This document shows, piece by piece, positions 36,492-45,916 of a stretch of DNA of 64,000 bases. This DNA comes from Tritonibacter horizontis (lineage in GTDB: Bacteria; Pseudomonadota; Alphaproteobacteria; Rhodobacterales; Rhodobacteraceae). The stretch's first letter is position 1; each line of letters opens with the position of its first letter. Where the stretch lies: assembly GCF_001518015.1 (NCBI RefSeq), contig NZ_LPUY01000008.1:62001-126000 (forward strand). Reading direction: 5' to 3'. The notes below the pieces were generated by a model. That model saw only the letters and a list, made by a program, of their open reading frames with translations, made no database searches and was not told the origin of the DNA. The position numbers and the translations under genes are program-made.

Positions 36492-37098
36492 CGAAACAGC
36501 CTTTGACAAATTTTGCGACCGCATCGCCGCGGTGACTGATCTTGTTTTTCTCCCATCGATCCATCTCGGAAAATGTGACCTCATGGCCCTGGGGGACAAA
36601 CATGGGGTCGTAGCCGAATCCATCCAGTCCGCGTGGAGGCCAGATCAGATGACCCGGCGCAACGCCTTCAAAGACTTCGTCGTGGCCATCCGGCCAGGCG
36701 AGGACGAGGGTGCAGCGAAACTGTGCCAACCACGGCTGATCCGCTTTTGCCTGCTGCAATGCGTCATGGGCGCGGGTCATTGCCTGCATGAAGTCACGAC
36801 CATTTCCGGTCTCGGCCCAATCGGCAGTATAGACCCCGGGCGCGCCGTCCAGGGCGTCAATTGTAATACCGCTGTCATCTGAAAGGGCAGGGAGCCCGGT
36901 TGCCTGCGCTGCCGCATGGGCCTTGATCCGGGCGTTGCCGACAAAGGTGTCTTCGGTTTCGTCCGGTTCGGGCAGGTTCAGCTCTGCGGCGCCCACAATT
37001 GTAACACCAAACGGCTGGAGGAGATGGGCCATCTCCTCCAATTTACCTTTGTTGTGGGTGGCGACCAGCAACCGGTCGCCGTCAAACTTCCGCGTCAT
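36484..37098 (-). CDS. rdgB: XTP/dITP pyrophosphatase (RdgB/HAM1)
   Basis: Hydrolyses dITP, XTP and related deaminated purine nucleotides to monophosphates, keeping them out of DNA. The 204-residue protein has the substrate loop [11 protein letters not shown], the catalytic [11 protein letters not shown] and [20 protein letters not shown]. It overlaps rph by 4 bases and hemW by 8. Confidence 0.95.
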   Translation of the reverse strand: MTRKFDGDRLLVATHNKGKLEEMAHLLQPFGVTIVGAAELNLPEPDETEDTFVGNARIKAHAAAQATGLPALSDDSGITIDALDGAPGVYTADWAETGNGRDFMQAMTRAHDALQQAKADQPWLAQFRCTLVLAWPDGHDEVFEGVAPGHLIWPPRGLDGFGYDPMFVPQGHEVTFSEMDRWEKNKISHRGDAVAKFVKGCFGG

Positions 37099-37808
37099 GA
37101 TGCAGCTGCCTTTTGCATCTCGGCCAATTCCGCCGTGCCCTGCGTTGCAAGATCCATCAGTTGGTTCATCTGGTCCCGCGAAAAGACAGATCCCTCGGCA
37201 CTCATCTGCACTTCAATCAGCTTGCCGGAACCGGTCATGATGAAGTTGCCATCGACGCCGGCTTCGGAATCTTCGGGGTAGTCGAGATCAAGCACAGGCT
37301 GACCGGCATAGATACCGCAGGAAATCGCGGAGACCGGATCGACAAGGGGGTCGATCTTGACGTCGCCGATCTTCATCAGCTTGTTCACGGCCAGCCGCAA
37401 CGCCACCCAACCGCCGGTGATGGAGGCGCAACGCGTGCCGCCATCGGCCTGAAGCACATCGCAATCGACCGTGATCTGCCGTTCTCCCAATGCGACCCGG
37501 TCAACGCCGGCGCGCAGAGCGCGGCCAATCAGGCGCTGGATTTCGACCGTACGGCCGCCTTGTTTTCCCGTCGTCGCTTCGCGCCGCATGCGAGTATTCG
37601 TTGCCCGCGGCAGCATGCCGTATTCTGCCGTTACCCAGCCAAGCCCTGACCCCTTGATAAACGGTGGCACCCGGTCTTCAATCGTCGCAGTGCAGAGCAC
37701 ATGGGTCTCGCCCATCTTGATCAGGCAAGAGCCTTCTGCATGTTTGGTAAAGCCGGTTTCGAAAGAAACCGCGCGCATTTCGTTCAGGGCACGTCCAGAG
37801 GGTCGCAT
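37095..37808 (-). CDS. rph: Ribonuclease PH
   Basis: Phosphorolytic 3'-5' exoribonuclease that trims tRNA precursors. The 237-residue protein has [20 protein letters not shown] at the start, [29 protein letters not shown] (the active-site Arg-rich part in two pieces) and [19 protein letters not shown]. Length matches an intact, non-frameshifted enzyme. It is divergent from hrcA across 139 bases that contain no CIRCE element. Confidence 0.96.
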   Translation of the reverse strand: MRPSGRALNEMRAVSFETGFTKHAEGSCLIKMGETHVLCTATIEDRVPPFIKGSGLGWVTAEYGMLPRATNTRMRREATTGKQGGRTVEIQRLIGRALRAGVDRVALGERQITVDCDVLQADGGTRCASITGGWVALRLAVNKLMKIGDVKIDPLVDPVSAISCGIYAGQPVLDLDYPEDSEAGVDGNFIMTGSGKLIEVQMSAEGSVFSRDQMNQLMDLATQGTAELAEMQKAAAS

Positions 37809-37947
37809 GTGGATATCCTTTTGCTGTTGCCTGTCGATACCGTTCGTGGCCTTGGCGATGCAAGGGTCATTGACCAGATCTAGGGATGCGCTTTAGTGAC
37901 AAAGAGAGGTACCGTTCGGGTAACTTCAGCGATGCACCGAGTGAGAG

Positions 37948-39012
37948 ATGACCAACGCCAATACCATCCTGCAAGATATGAACGACCGATCGCGCGAAGT
38001 CTTTCGGTTGTTGGTCGAAAGCTATCTGGACACGGGTACACCGGTCGGGAGCCGAACGCTTACCCGCTCACTGAATGAAAAGGTCAGCGCGGCAACTGTT
38101 CGTAATGTCATGCAGGATCTGGAATATCTCGGATTGCTCGACAGTCCTCATGCTAGTGCGGGCCGCGTTCCGACCCATATGGGGTTGCGTCTGTTTGTCG
38201 ATGGATTGTTGCAAATGGGCGATCCCAATATGCAAGATCGGGCCCGCATCGACCGGACGTTGGGAGAGAGCAACAGCGATGTTGGCGGTATGCTGGATCG
38301 TGTTGGCGCCGCGCTATCCGGGGTGACACAGGGGGCGTCGCTTGTTTTGACGCCCAAATACGAGGCCGAGCTGCGTCATATCGAATTTGTCTCGCTCGCA
38401 CAGGATCGGGCGCTGGTTGTGCTGGTATTCTCTGACGGGCACGTGGAAAACCGCCTGTTCACCCCGCCGCCGGGGCAAACGCCCAGTTCGATGCGAGAGG
38501 CTGCAAATTTTCTCAATGCGTTGATCGAGGGGCGGACCCTGAGCGAAGTGCGACAGGATGTGCAGGCAGAGATCAACAAGCGACGCCAGGAAATTGATAC
38601 GCTGGCCAGCGATATGATAGAGAGCGGGCTTGCCGCCTGGGAGCAGGATGGCAACGATCAGGCGCGGCTGATCGTTCGGGGACGCGCGAATCTCCTGTCC
38701 GAAGATGGCGCCCCGGACGAGCTGGAGAAAATCAGAACCCTGTTTGATGATCTGGAACGCAAAAGAGACATCGCCGAATTCCTCGAACTGACCGAAGAGG
38801 GCGATGGTGTACGCATTTTTATCGGCTCAGAGAACAAACTTTTCTCACTTTCGGGTTCCTCTTTGGTGGTGTCTCCATATATGAACGCAGATCGAAAGAT
38901 CATCGGTGCGGTGGGGGTCATCGGCCCCACGCGCCTGAACTACGGACGGATTGTGCCGATCGTGGACTACACGGCACAGCTGGTCGGAAAAATGGTATCC
39001 GACCAGAGTTAG
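37948..39012 (+). CDS. hrcA: Heat-inducible transcription repressor HrcA
   Basis: Repressor that binds CIRCE operators upstream of groESL and related chaperone genes and needs GroEL for activity. The 354-residue protein has the winged-helix N-terminus (VGSRTLTRSLNEKVSAATVRNVMQDLEYLGLL, residues 32-66) and the GAF-like C-terminal half with SSLVVSPY and GAVGVIGPTRLNYGRIVPIVDYTA. No CIRCE sequence (TTAGCACTC-N9-GAGTGCTAA) is visible upstream, so it does not appear to repress itself by that element. grpE follows after 9 bases. Confidence 0.95.
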   Translation: MTNANTILQDMNDRSREVFRLLVESYLDTGTPVGSRTLTRSLNEKVSAATVRNVMQDLEYLGLLDSPHASAGRVPTHMGLRLFVDGLLQMGDPNMQDRARIDRTLGESNSDVGGMLDRVGAALSGVTQGASLVLTPKYEAELRHIEFVSLAQDRALVVLVFSDGHVENRLFTPPPGQTPSSMREAANFLNALIEGRTLSEVRQDVQAEINKRRQEIDTLASDMIESGLAAWEQDGNDQARLIVRGRANLLSEDGAPDELEKIRTLFDDLERKRDIAEFLELTEEGDGVRIFIGSENKLFSLSGSSLVVSPYMNADRKIIGAVGVIGPTRLNYGRIVPIVDYTAQLVGKMVSDQS

Positions 39013-39021
39013 AGGTGGATT

Positions 39022-39585
39022 ATGGCAGAGCCCAAGAACGAAGATTTTTTGGACGATATCGAAGCAGCCGAGGCCGAAGAGCGCTTGGCGCAAACCGAGG
39101 AATACGATGACGAGGCGCTGGAGCTGGACTCTTTGCGCGCGGAACGTGACGAATACAAAGACCGCTTTATGCGGGCCCTTGCCGATGCTGAGAACGCCCG
39201 CAAGCGGGGCGACAAGGCCCGGCGGGAAGCAGAGCAATATGGCGGGTCGAAGCTGGCGCGCGACATGTTGCCAGTCTATGACAATATGAAACGGGCGCTT
39301 GAAGCGGCAACCGAAGAACAGAAGGCTGTGTCAGCAGCGCTGATCGAAGGGATCGAGCTGACGATGCGCGCGTTGCTGGACGTGTTCCAGAAGCACGGCA
39401 TGCAAGTGATTGCACCGCAGGTTGGTGACCGCTTTGATCCTCAGGTACATGAAGCGATGTTCGAAGCGCCAGTGCCCGGCACCAAGGCAGGCGACATCAT
39501 CCAGGTCTCTGCTGAAGGTTTCATGCTGCACGATCGGCTGTTGCGGCCGGCCCAGGTCGGGGTGTCGTCCACGCCTGCCTCGTGA
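39022..39585 (+). CDS. grpE: Nucleotide exchange factor GrpE
   Basis: Dimeric cochaperone that releases ADP from DnaK. The 187-residue protein has an acidic N-terminus, a long helix (LDSLRAERDEYKDRFMRALADAENARKR, in two turns) and the beta domain with GDRFDPQVHEAMFEAPVPGTKAGDIIQV. It sits 9 bases after hrcA with a GAGG site, so the two heat-shock genes form an operon ended by a terminator. Confidence 0.96.
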   Translation: MAEPKNEDFLDDIEAAEAEERLAQTEEYDDEALELDSLRAERDEYKDRFMRALADAENARKRGDKARREAEQYGGSKLARDMLPVYDNMKRALEAATEEQKAVSAALIEGIELTMRALLDVFQKHGMQVIAPQVGDRFDPQVHEAMFEAPVPGTKAGDIIQVSAEGFMLHDRLLRPAQVGVSSTPAS

Positions 39586-39611
39586 TTTCGCAGGCATAAT
39601 TGAATTCTATA

Positions 39612-39641
39612 CGGGCCGCTCAATCTGGGCGGCCCGATTTT
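39612..39641 (+). terminator. Rho-independent terminator after grpE
   Basis: Perfect 8-bp stem CGGGCCGC (39612-39619) / GCGGCCCG (39629-39636), then ATTTTAT. Directional for the plus strand only. Confidence 0.88.
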
Positions 39642-39701
39642 ATGTCAAAAGCCGATAATTATACACGCACTGTGGTCGATCCGAGCACCTAGACCTGATG
39701 T

Positions 39702-42350
39702 CTATTTTGCCTGCTCACCGGCTTCTTTCAGGCGATACAAGGCGTCCAGTGCTTCACGTGGACTGAGGTCATCTGGATGGATCTCCTCCAACAAGCTTTC
39801 GACAGCTGACGACGTTGGCGTAGCTGCGGGTGCTGGGGTCGGCGGGGCAGCGGCGAAAAGGGGCAGATCATCAACAGCAATCTTGCCTGATCCGCCTTCT
39901 TCCCGGCTGCTTTTTTCCAGCATATCGAGCACATTTCGCGCGCGCGCAACCACAGTGGCGGGCAGCCCGGCCAGCTGTGCGACCTGAACCCCATAGGAGC
40001 GATCCGCAGCCCCTTTTTTCACCTCATGAAGGAAAATGACTTCGCCGTTCCATTCCTTGACGGTGATCGTAGCATTGTCGACCCCGGGGAGCTTGGCGGC
40101 CAGTTGTGTCAGTTCGTGGTAGTGGGTGGCGAAGAGTGCGCGCGATTGATTGACTTCGTGCAGGTGTTCAAGCGTTGCCCAGGCAATGGACAGACCGTCG
40201 TAGGTTGCCGTCCCGCGTCCGATCTCGTCCAGGATCACCAATGCACGGTCATCAGCTTGGTTGAGGATTGCTGCCGTTTCCACCATTTCCACCATAAAGG
40301 TGGATCGTCCACGTGCGAGGTCGTCCGATGCGCCGACGCGGCTGAACAACTGGCTAATGAGCCCGATATGAGCGCTCTCGGCCGGCACGTAGCTCCCCAT
40401 CTGGGTCAATATGGCGATCAGGGCATTCTGGCGTAGAAATGTTGATTTACCCGCCATATTCGGGCCTGTCAGCAACCACACCGCGGCACCGTCTTCGGCG
40501 CTCAGGTCACAGTCGTTGGCAACAAAGCTTTCGCCGCCCTGTTGCCGCAGCGCTCGTTCCACAACCGGGTGGCGTCCTCCCTCCACACGAAATGCGCGTG
40601 AGGTATCTACCTTTGGTCGGGTCCAGTTCTCGGCTCGCGCCAGATCCGCAAGAGAGGTGACGAGATCCAATTCGGAAAACCCACGCGCAGCCTGATTGAG
40701 CCGCGCCGCGTTGTCCAAAATCTCATCAGAAATCCTTTTGTAGAGCCGCTTTTCGATCTCTAGCGCCAGATTTCCGGCATTGAGGATCTTGGTCTCGATT
40801 TCGCTGAGCTCTACCGTTGTGAAGCGCACCTGATTGGCCGTGGTCTGCCGATGGATATAGATTTCGGACATTGGCGCAGACTGCATTTTCTCTGCGTGGG
40901 TCGACGTCGTTTCGATGAAATACCCGAGGACATTGTTGTGCTTGATCTTCAGGGAACTGATGCCGGTATGCTCGGAATAATTCCGCTGCAAACTCGCGAT
41001 AACAGAGCGGCCCTCATCACGCAGGGTTCGTGCTTCGTCAAGTTCCGCATCGTAGCCGGCCGCGATGAAACCGCCATCGCGGGCAAGCAATGGCGGTTCG
41101 GCAACCAGCGACATATCTAGCAGGTGCAACAGCGGGTCAAAACCATGGAGCGAAGATACGGCCTCGCTCAGCAGCGGTGGCAGGTCGAGCGAGCGAACCC
41201 GCTGTTCTATGGCTTCGCCTTGGGTGAGGGCATTCCGAATGGCGGTGAGATCACGTGGACCGCCCCGCTCCAGTGCGAGGCGGGACAAAGCGCGGTCGAC
41301 ATCCGGTGTTTTGCGCAGAAAATCCCGCAAGTCATCGCCGAGTGTTGGATCCTCGATGACGGATGTCAGCGCATTGAGCCTTGCAGTCAAGACGTCCATG
41401 TTGCGCGATGGGCTAGACAATCGTTGTTCAAGCAGGCGTCCCCCGCCCGGCGTCACGGTCCGATCCACGACCGACAGCAGCGACCCCATTCGACCGCCAG
41501 ACAGGGAGCGGGTCAGTTCAAGGTTACGGCGTGTCGAGGCGTCAATCTGGACCGTGCGGTCCTCCGATTCCTGCTGTGGAGGCTGCAGCAGCGGCAATTT
41601 GCCTTTTTGGGTAATTTCAAGGTAGTCCACAAGCGCGCCCATGGCGGAAACCTCGGCGCGACTGAAGGTTCCGAACCCATCCAGCGCGCCGACGCGAAAC
41701 AGAGCGCAGAGCCGTTTTTCGGCCGCGGTGCTGTCAAAGCTCGCCTTTCCCAATGGTGTCAGTGGAATCTGGTATTCGTCGGCCAGGGCTCGTGTCTGGT
41801 CATAAACCGGGCCATCTGAGACGATCAGCTCCGACGGTGCCAGCCGCGCCAGCTCTGGGCTGAGCCGAACACGTGCAATTGGCATCACGTGAAAAACACC
41901 GGTGGAAATATCCGCCCAGGCAAGTGCCGCCTGGTCCCGCAACTCTGCATAAGAGACGAGGAAGTTGTGGCGGCGCGCCTCCAGAAGGGAATCTTCTGTC
42001 AGGGTGCCGGGCGTCACCAGACGGACGACATCTCGTTTGACCACCGATTTGGCGCCGCGTTTCTTCGCTTCGGCCGGGCTTTCCAGTTGTTCACCGACGG
42101 CAACACGAAAACCTTTGCGGATCAGCGTCAGGAGATAGCCCTCGGCGGCATGCACCGGGACACCGCACATCGGGATATCCCGATCTTCATGTTTGCCCCG
42201 TTTTGTCAGCGCAATGTCCAATGCCTCAGCAGCATTGACCGCATCCTCAAAGAACATCTCATAGAAATCGCCCATGCGATAGAAAAGCAGCGCATCTGGA
42301 TACTGTGCTTTGATCTCGAGATATTGCGCCATCATCGGCGTAACGGTCAT
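39702..42350 (-). CDS. mutS: DNA mismatch repair protein MutS
   Basis: Mismatch recognition ATPase. The 882-residue protein has the mismatch-binding FYRMGDFYEMF near the N-terminus (Phe-X-Glu wedge in residues 30-38), the core and lever domains, and the ABC ATPase with Walker A GPNMAGKST near residue 628, Walker B LVILDEIGRGTATYDG and the ATHYHELTQLA His switch. I start at the ATG at 42350 with GGGGG upstream; an ATG four codons earlier has no site. Full family length. Confidence 0.97.
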   Translation of the reverse strand: MTVTPMMAQYLEIKAQYPDALLFYRMGDFYEMFFEDAVNAAEALDIALTKRGKHEDRDIPMCGVPVHAAEGYLLTLIRKGFRVAVGEQLESPAEAKKRGAKSVVKRDVVRLVTPGTLTEDSLLEARRHNFLVSYAELRDQAALAWADISTGVFHVMPIARVRLSPELARLAPSELIVSDGPVYDQTRALADEYQIPLTPLGKASFDSTAAEKRLCALFRVGALDGFGTFSRAEVSAMGALVDYLEITQKGKLPLLQPPQQESEDRTVQIDASTRRNLELTRSLSGGRMGSLLSVVDRTVTPGGGRLLEQRLSSPSRNMDVLTARLNALTSVIEDPTLGDDLRDFLRKTPDVDRALSRLALERGGPRDLTAIRNALTQGEAIEQRVRSLDLPPLLSEAVSSLHGFDPLLHLLDMSLVAEPPLLARDGGFIAAGYDAELDEARTLRDEGRSVIASLQRNYSEHTGISSLKIKHNNVLGYFIETTSTHAEKMQSAPMSEIYIHRQTTANQVRFTTVELSEIETKILNAGNLALEIEKRLYKRISDEILDNAARLNQAARGFSELDLVTSLADLARAENWTRPKVDTSRAFRVEGGRHPVVERALRQQGGESFVANDCDLSAEDGAAVWLLTGPNMAGKSTFLRQNALIAILTQMGSYVPAESAHIGLISQLFSRVGASDDLARGRSTFMVEMVETAAILNQADDRALVILDEIGRGTATYDGLSIAWATLEHLHEVNQSRALFATHYHELTQLAAKLPGVDNATITVKEWNGEVIFLHEVKKGAADRSYGVQVAQLAGLPATVVARARNVLDMLEKSSREEGGSGKIAVDDLPLFAAAPPTPAPAATPTSSAVESLLEEIHPDDLSPREALDALYRLKEAGEQAK

Positions 42351-42416
42351 GCGGGCCCCCATCGGTCACGTCGCATGACGTTTACATGGCTGGAGTCGCG
42401 AGGAAAACCCAGCAAT

Positions 42417-42451
42417 GAAAAGACCGAACCCCGAAAGTACGGAATTCGGTC
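42417..42451 (-). terminator. Rho-independent terminator of the flagellin-like gene
   Basis: On the minus strand GACCGAA (42445-42451) pairs with TTCGGTC (42422-42428), with an inner CCG/CGG stem, and is followed by TTTT. It is 23 bases past the gene's stop. Confidence 0.75.
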
Positions 42452-42473
42452 CAGGATCAAATTCTGGGGTGCG

Positions 42474-43322
42474 TCAGGAGTAGAGAGAGCGCAGCGATCC
42501 CGGCGAGGCATTGGCGATCGACAGCGACAAACCGCCAAGCTGTTCTTGCGCGCTGAGGGCTTCGAAACGGGCGGCTGCATCTTCCATATCGGTATCGGTC
42601 AGCTCGCTGATCCCCATCTGGATCGCGTCGCTCAGCTTGTCCATAAAGACATCCTGCTCAGCAAGTTGCTGCGCACCGGCGCCGAGGGCCGCGGCACTGT
42701 CCGTCGCATATCGCAGGAAACCTTCGATCTCGGTCAAGGCCGTTCGCGCAGAGGCTGCATCGGTGACGGTTGTGCGGTTGTTGATGTCAAAGCTGGTGCT
42801 GCTTTCGAAATCGACACCGCCGATGCTGATCGTGGACAGGGTCGGCGCATCGCTGCCAGAACGGTCCTGGGACGCTGCGACGTTCAAGCCGGTCCCACCG
42901 CTACCGTCCGTGTCGGTCGCAAGCAGGTTGACACCGTTGAAGCTCGACGAGGAAATGATCGTGTTGATCTGCTCGGTCTTCTGGGCGAGCTGTTCTTCGA
43001 CCATCGAATAATCAGCAGTGCCAGAGCTGGCGAGGATCGTCAGTTCCTTCATGTCGGTCAACAGATTGGTGATCTGCTCCGCGCCGGCAGAGGCAACTGA
43101 AACAGTGGCCTCACCGATGTTCAGGCCGTTGGATGTGGCCTCAAACCCGGCCAGATCCGACCCCATGATTTCTGAAATCGCCCAGATCGCCGGCGCGTCC
43201 TTGGCTTCGTCTACGTCCTTGCCGGTGGAGATATCGTCCTGGACGTCCTCTTTTTCCACCTGGTTGTTCGAAAGGACCCGGAGCGCGATCTCGGCTCCTG
43301 GATTGGTATTGATACTGGTCAT
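42474..43322 (-). CDS. Divergent flagellin-like protein
   Basis: A 282-residue protein with flagellin ends. The N-terminal D0/D1-type helix (SINTNPGAEIALRVLSNN, then DISTGKDVDEAKDAPAIWAIS) and the C-terminal one (LGGLSLSIANASPGSLRSLYS) match flagellins, but the usual STG-(K/R)-V and DN-A motifs are altered to KDVDEAKDAPA and the surface is strongly acidic. No other flagellar gene is in the window. It is monocistronic, with AGGGG upstream of the ATG at 43322 and its own terminator. It could be a minor filament subunit or an adapted homologue; assignment to the flagellin family is firm, function is not. Confidence 0.82.
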   Translation of the reverse strand: MTSINTNPGAEIALRVLSNNQVEKEDVQDDISTGKDVDEAKDAPAIWAISEIMGSDLAGFEATSNGLNIGEATVSVASAGAEQITNLLTDMKELTILASSGTADYSMVEEQLAQKTEQINTIISSSSFNGVNLLATDTDGSGGTGLNVAASQDRSGSDAPTLSTISIGGVDFESSTSFDINNRTTVTDAASARTALTEIEGFLRYATDSAAALGAGAQQLAEQDVFMDKLSDAIQMGISELTDTDMEDAAARFEALSAQEQLGGLSLSIANASPGSLRSLYS

Positions 43323-43646
43323 GCATGCACCCCTAAATAACCCATTACCTGGTTCAAGTGTTTCATTTGGCCGGTCCCGATCGGGTCGGGAGCAGCGGGG
43401 GATGCCATTCTGACAATTGCAGTCAACAACGAAGTCGCTGCGCCACCTGGCGTTCAAGCGCCGTTAAGAAACACCACGCAATTGTAGCAAACCGGGGTCT
43501 GAAGTGGGGCGAAACTTTGACTATCTGTTATCTTTTAACTCTGGATTTGACTGAAAATCAAAATGCTGAATCGTGAAAGCGGTGGATTGAGAGGATCCTT
43601 CGGCTGGGATATGACAGGGTCTGACCAGGAGAGGACGAGGACCAAG
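43323..43646. other. Divergent intergenic region, flagellin-like gene and maeB
   Basis: 324 bases without a supportable gene. The left part carries the leader of the flagellin-like gene and a 10-bp palindrome CCCGATCGGG (43376-43385). The right part is AT-rich with two TTTGACT copies 30 bases apart (43516-43522 and 43546-43552), which might be -35 elements, but I find no convincing -10 partners. The maeB frame stays open back to 43563 without a ribosome site. Confidence 0.5.
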
Positions 43647-45902
43647 ATGCCAAATGCCAAGATCACCGACGATGAAGCACTGGCCTTTCATCTGGAGCCA
43701 TCGCCCGGCAAATGGGAGGTGCAAGCGACGGTCCAGATGACCACGCAGCGCGACCTCTCTCTGGCCTATTCGCCGGGGGTGGCTGTCCCTTGCGAAGCGA
43801 TCGCCGCCAATCCAGAAACGGCCTATGACTATACCAACAAAGGAAATCTCGTTGCGGTGATTTCGAACGGCACCGCAGTGCTGGGGCTCGGGAACCTCGG
43901 TGCATTGGGATCCAAGCCGGTGATGGAAGGGAAATCCGTCCTTTTCAAACGCTTCGCGGACGTGAATTCTATCGACATCGAGCTGGACACCGAAGATCCG
44001 GATGCCTTCTGTCAGGCGGTACGGCTGATGGGGCCCACCTTTGGCGGCATAAACCTCGAAGACATCAAGGCGCCGGAATGTTTCATCATTGAACAGCGCC
44101 TCAAGGATGAGATGGACATTCCCGTCTTCCACGACGATCAGCACGGAACCGCCGTGATCTGCGCCGCCGGCCTGCTCAACGCGCTGCATCTGTCAGACAA
44201 GAAGATCGAAGACGTTAAAATCGTACTGAACGGAGCCGGCGCCGCCGGTATCGCCTGTATCGAACTGTTGAAATCCATGGGGGCGCAGCATGACAATTGC
44301 ATCGTCTGCGATACCAAGGGTGTGATCTATCAGGGGCGCACCGAGGGCATGAACCAATGGAAGTCAGCTCATGCTGTAAAGACAGAGCTGCGCTCGCTTG
44401 AAGAGGCGATGAAGGGTGCAGATGTGTTCCTCGGCGTGTCGGTCAAAGGGGCCGTGACCCAGGAGATGGTCAAATCCATGGCCGACAATCCGGTTATCTT
44501 TGCGATGGCCAACCCGGATCCGGAAATCACGCCGGAAGAGGCGCATGAGGTTCGTGTGGATGCAATCGTTGCGACTGGTCGCTCGGATTATCCCAATCAG
44601 GTCAACAATGTACTGGGTTTTCCCTACCTCTTCCGTGGGGCGCTTGATATTCACGCCCGGGCGATCAACGACGAGATGAAGATCGCCTGTGCCCATGCGC
44701 TGGCGCGCCTGGCGCGCGAGGATGTGCCGGATGAGGTCGCATTGGCCTATGGAAAATCGCTGACCTTTGGGCGCGACTACATTATTCCGACGCCCTTCGA
44801 TCCACGCCTGATCCATCGTATCCCGCCGGCCGTGGCCAAGGCAGGGATGGATACGGGTGTTGCGCGACGGCCGATCATCGACATGGATGCCTATGAGCAC
44901 GGTTTGCGGGGTCGTATGGATCCGACGCAGTCCATCCTGCGAGGCCTGAATGCCCGCGCCCGTGCCGCGCAATCCCGAATGATCTTTGCCGAAGGTGATG
45001 ATCCGAGGGTCCTGCGCGCTGCCGTCACCTATCAAAGGTCGGGGTTTGGTAAGGCTCTGGTGGTCGGACGTCAGGAGGATGTGAAGGCTAAACTAGAAGA
45101 AGCCGGCCTGGGCGATGCGGTCCGAGAATTGGAAATCGTCAATGCAGCCAAGACCCAACATTTCGAGACCTACAAGAATTTTCTATACGAACGCCTGAAC
45201 CGTAAGGGGTTTGATCGAAAGGATATTCATCGTCTCGTCGGGCGTGACAGGCATGTGTTTTCGGCCTTGATGCTGGCCCATGGGCATGGCGATGGTCTGG
45301 TGACGGGTGCCACACGGAAATCCGCCCATGTGCTGGAAAAGATCAACCATGTCTTTGATGCGGATGCCCAACATGGTGCCGCCGGGGTGACCGCTCTGCT
45401 GCACAAGGGCCGGATCGTGCTGATCGGGGACACGCTGGTGCATGAATGGCCCGATGAAAACGATCTGGCGACCATCGCTGAACGCGCAGCCGGCGTTGCC
45501 CGCCATATGGGGCTGGACCCCCGCGTCGCATTCGTGAGCTTTTCGACATTTGGCTATCCGGTGTCCGAACGAGCCGAAAAAATGCATATTGCGCCGGGTG
45601 TGCTCGACAAACGCGGCGTCGACTTCGAATACGAGGGCGAGATGACCGTGGATGTGGCGCTGAACGCGAAAGCGCAGGAGCATTATCCCTTTCAGCGGCT
45701 TTCAGGGCCGGCAAACATCCTGGTGGTGCCCGCGCGGCATTCTGCATCGATCTCTGTCAAACTGATGCAGGAAATGGGTGGGGCCACGATCGTCGGACCG
45801 ATTCTGGCGGGTGTCGACAAGCCGATCCAGATCTGCTCGACCAGTTCCACCGCCAACGACATTCTCAATATGGCCGTGCTTGCGGCTTGTAACATAGGCT
45901 GA
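43647..45902 (+). CDS. maeB: NADP-dependent malic enzyme with phosphotransacetylase-like domain
   Basis: Converts malate to pyruvate with CO2 and NADPH, supplying reducing power and pyruvate on C4 substrates. The 751-residue MaeB-type fusion has the malic domain first (YSPGVAVPCEAI, NGTAVLGLGNLG, FHDDQHGTAVI, NGAGAAGIACIELL; residues 1-430) and a C-terminal phosphotransacetylase-like regulatory domain (MIFAEGDDPRVLRAA through the end), which in related enzymes binds acetyl-CoA for inhibition. The ATG at 43647 has GAGG 6 bases upstream. Confidence 0.96.
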   Translation: MPNAKITDDEALAFHLEPSPGKWEVQATVQMTTQRDLSLAYSPGVAVPCEAIAANPETAYDYTNKGNLVAVISNGTAVLGLGNLGALGSKPVMEGKSVLFKRFADVNSIDIELDTEDPDAFCQAVRLMGPTFGGINLEDIKAPECFIIEQRLKDEMDIPVFHDDQHGTAVICAAGLLNALHLSDKKIEDVKIVLNGAGAAGIACIELLKSMGAQHDNCIVCDTKGVIYQGRTEGMNQWKSAHAVKTELRSLEEAMKGADVFLGVSVKGAVTQEMVKSMADNPVIFAMANPDPEITPEEAHEVRVDAIVATGRSDYPNQVNNVLGFPYLFRGALDIHARAINDEMKIACAHALARLAREDVPDEVALAYGKSLTFGRDYIIPTPFDPRLIHRIPPAVAKAGMDTGVARRPIIDMDAYEHGLRGRMDPTQSILRGLNARARAAQSRMIFAEGDDPRVLRAAVTYQRSGFGKALVVGRQEDVKAKLEEAGLGDAVRELEIVNAAKTQHFETYKNFLYERLNRKGFDRKDIHRLVGRDRHVFSALMLAHGHGDGLVTGATRKSAHVLEKINHVFDADAQHGAAGVTALLHKGRIVLIGDTLVHEWPDENDLATIAERAAGVARHMGLDPRVAFVSFSTFGYPVSERAEKMHIAPGVLDKRGVDFEYEGEMTVDVALNAKAQEHYPFQRLSGPANILVVPARHSASISVKLMQEMGGATIVGPILAGVDKPIQICSTSSTANDILNMAVLAACNIG

Positions 45903-45916
45903 CGGGGGGACACGAG

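Noticed and set aside
37809-37947. CIRCE operator before hrcA
   Set aside because: I searched for TTAGCACTC-N9-GAGTGCTAA and partial arms and saw none.
41881-41896. parS-like sequence in mutS
   Set aside because: Only about 12 of 16 positions match; ParB sites are normally near-perfect. A similar partial match at 22955-22970 was also dismissed.
43563-43646. 28-residue N-terminal extension of maeB
   Set aside because: No ribosome site at 43563, and the ATG at 43647 has a clear one and gives the normal family start.
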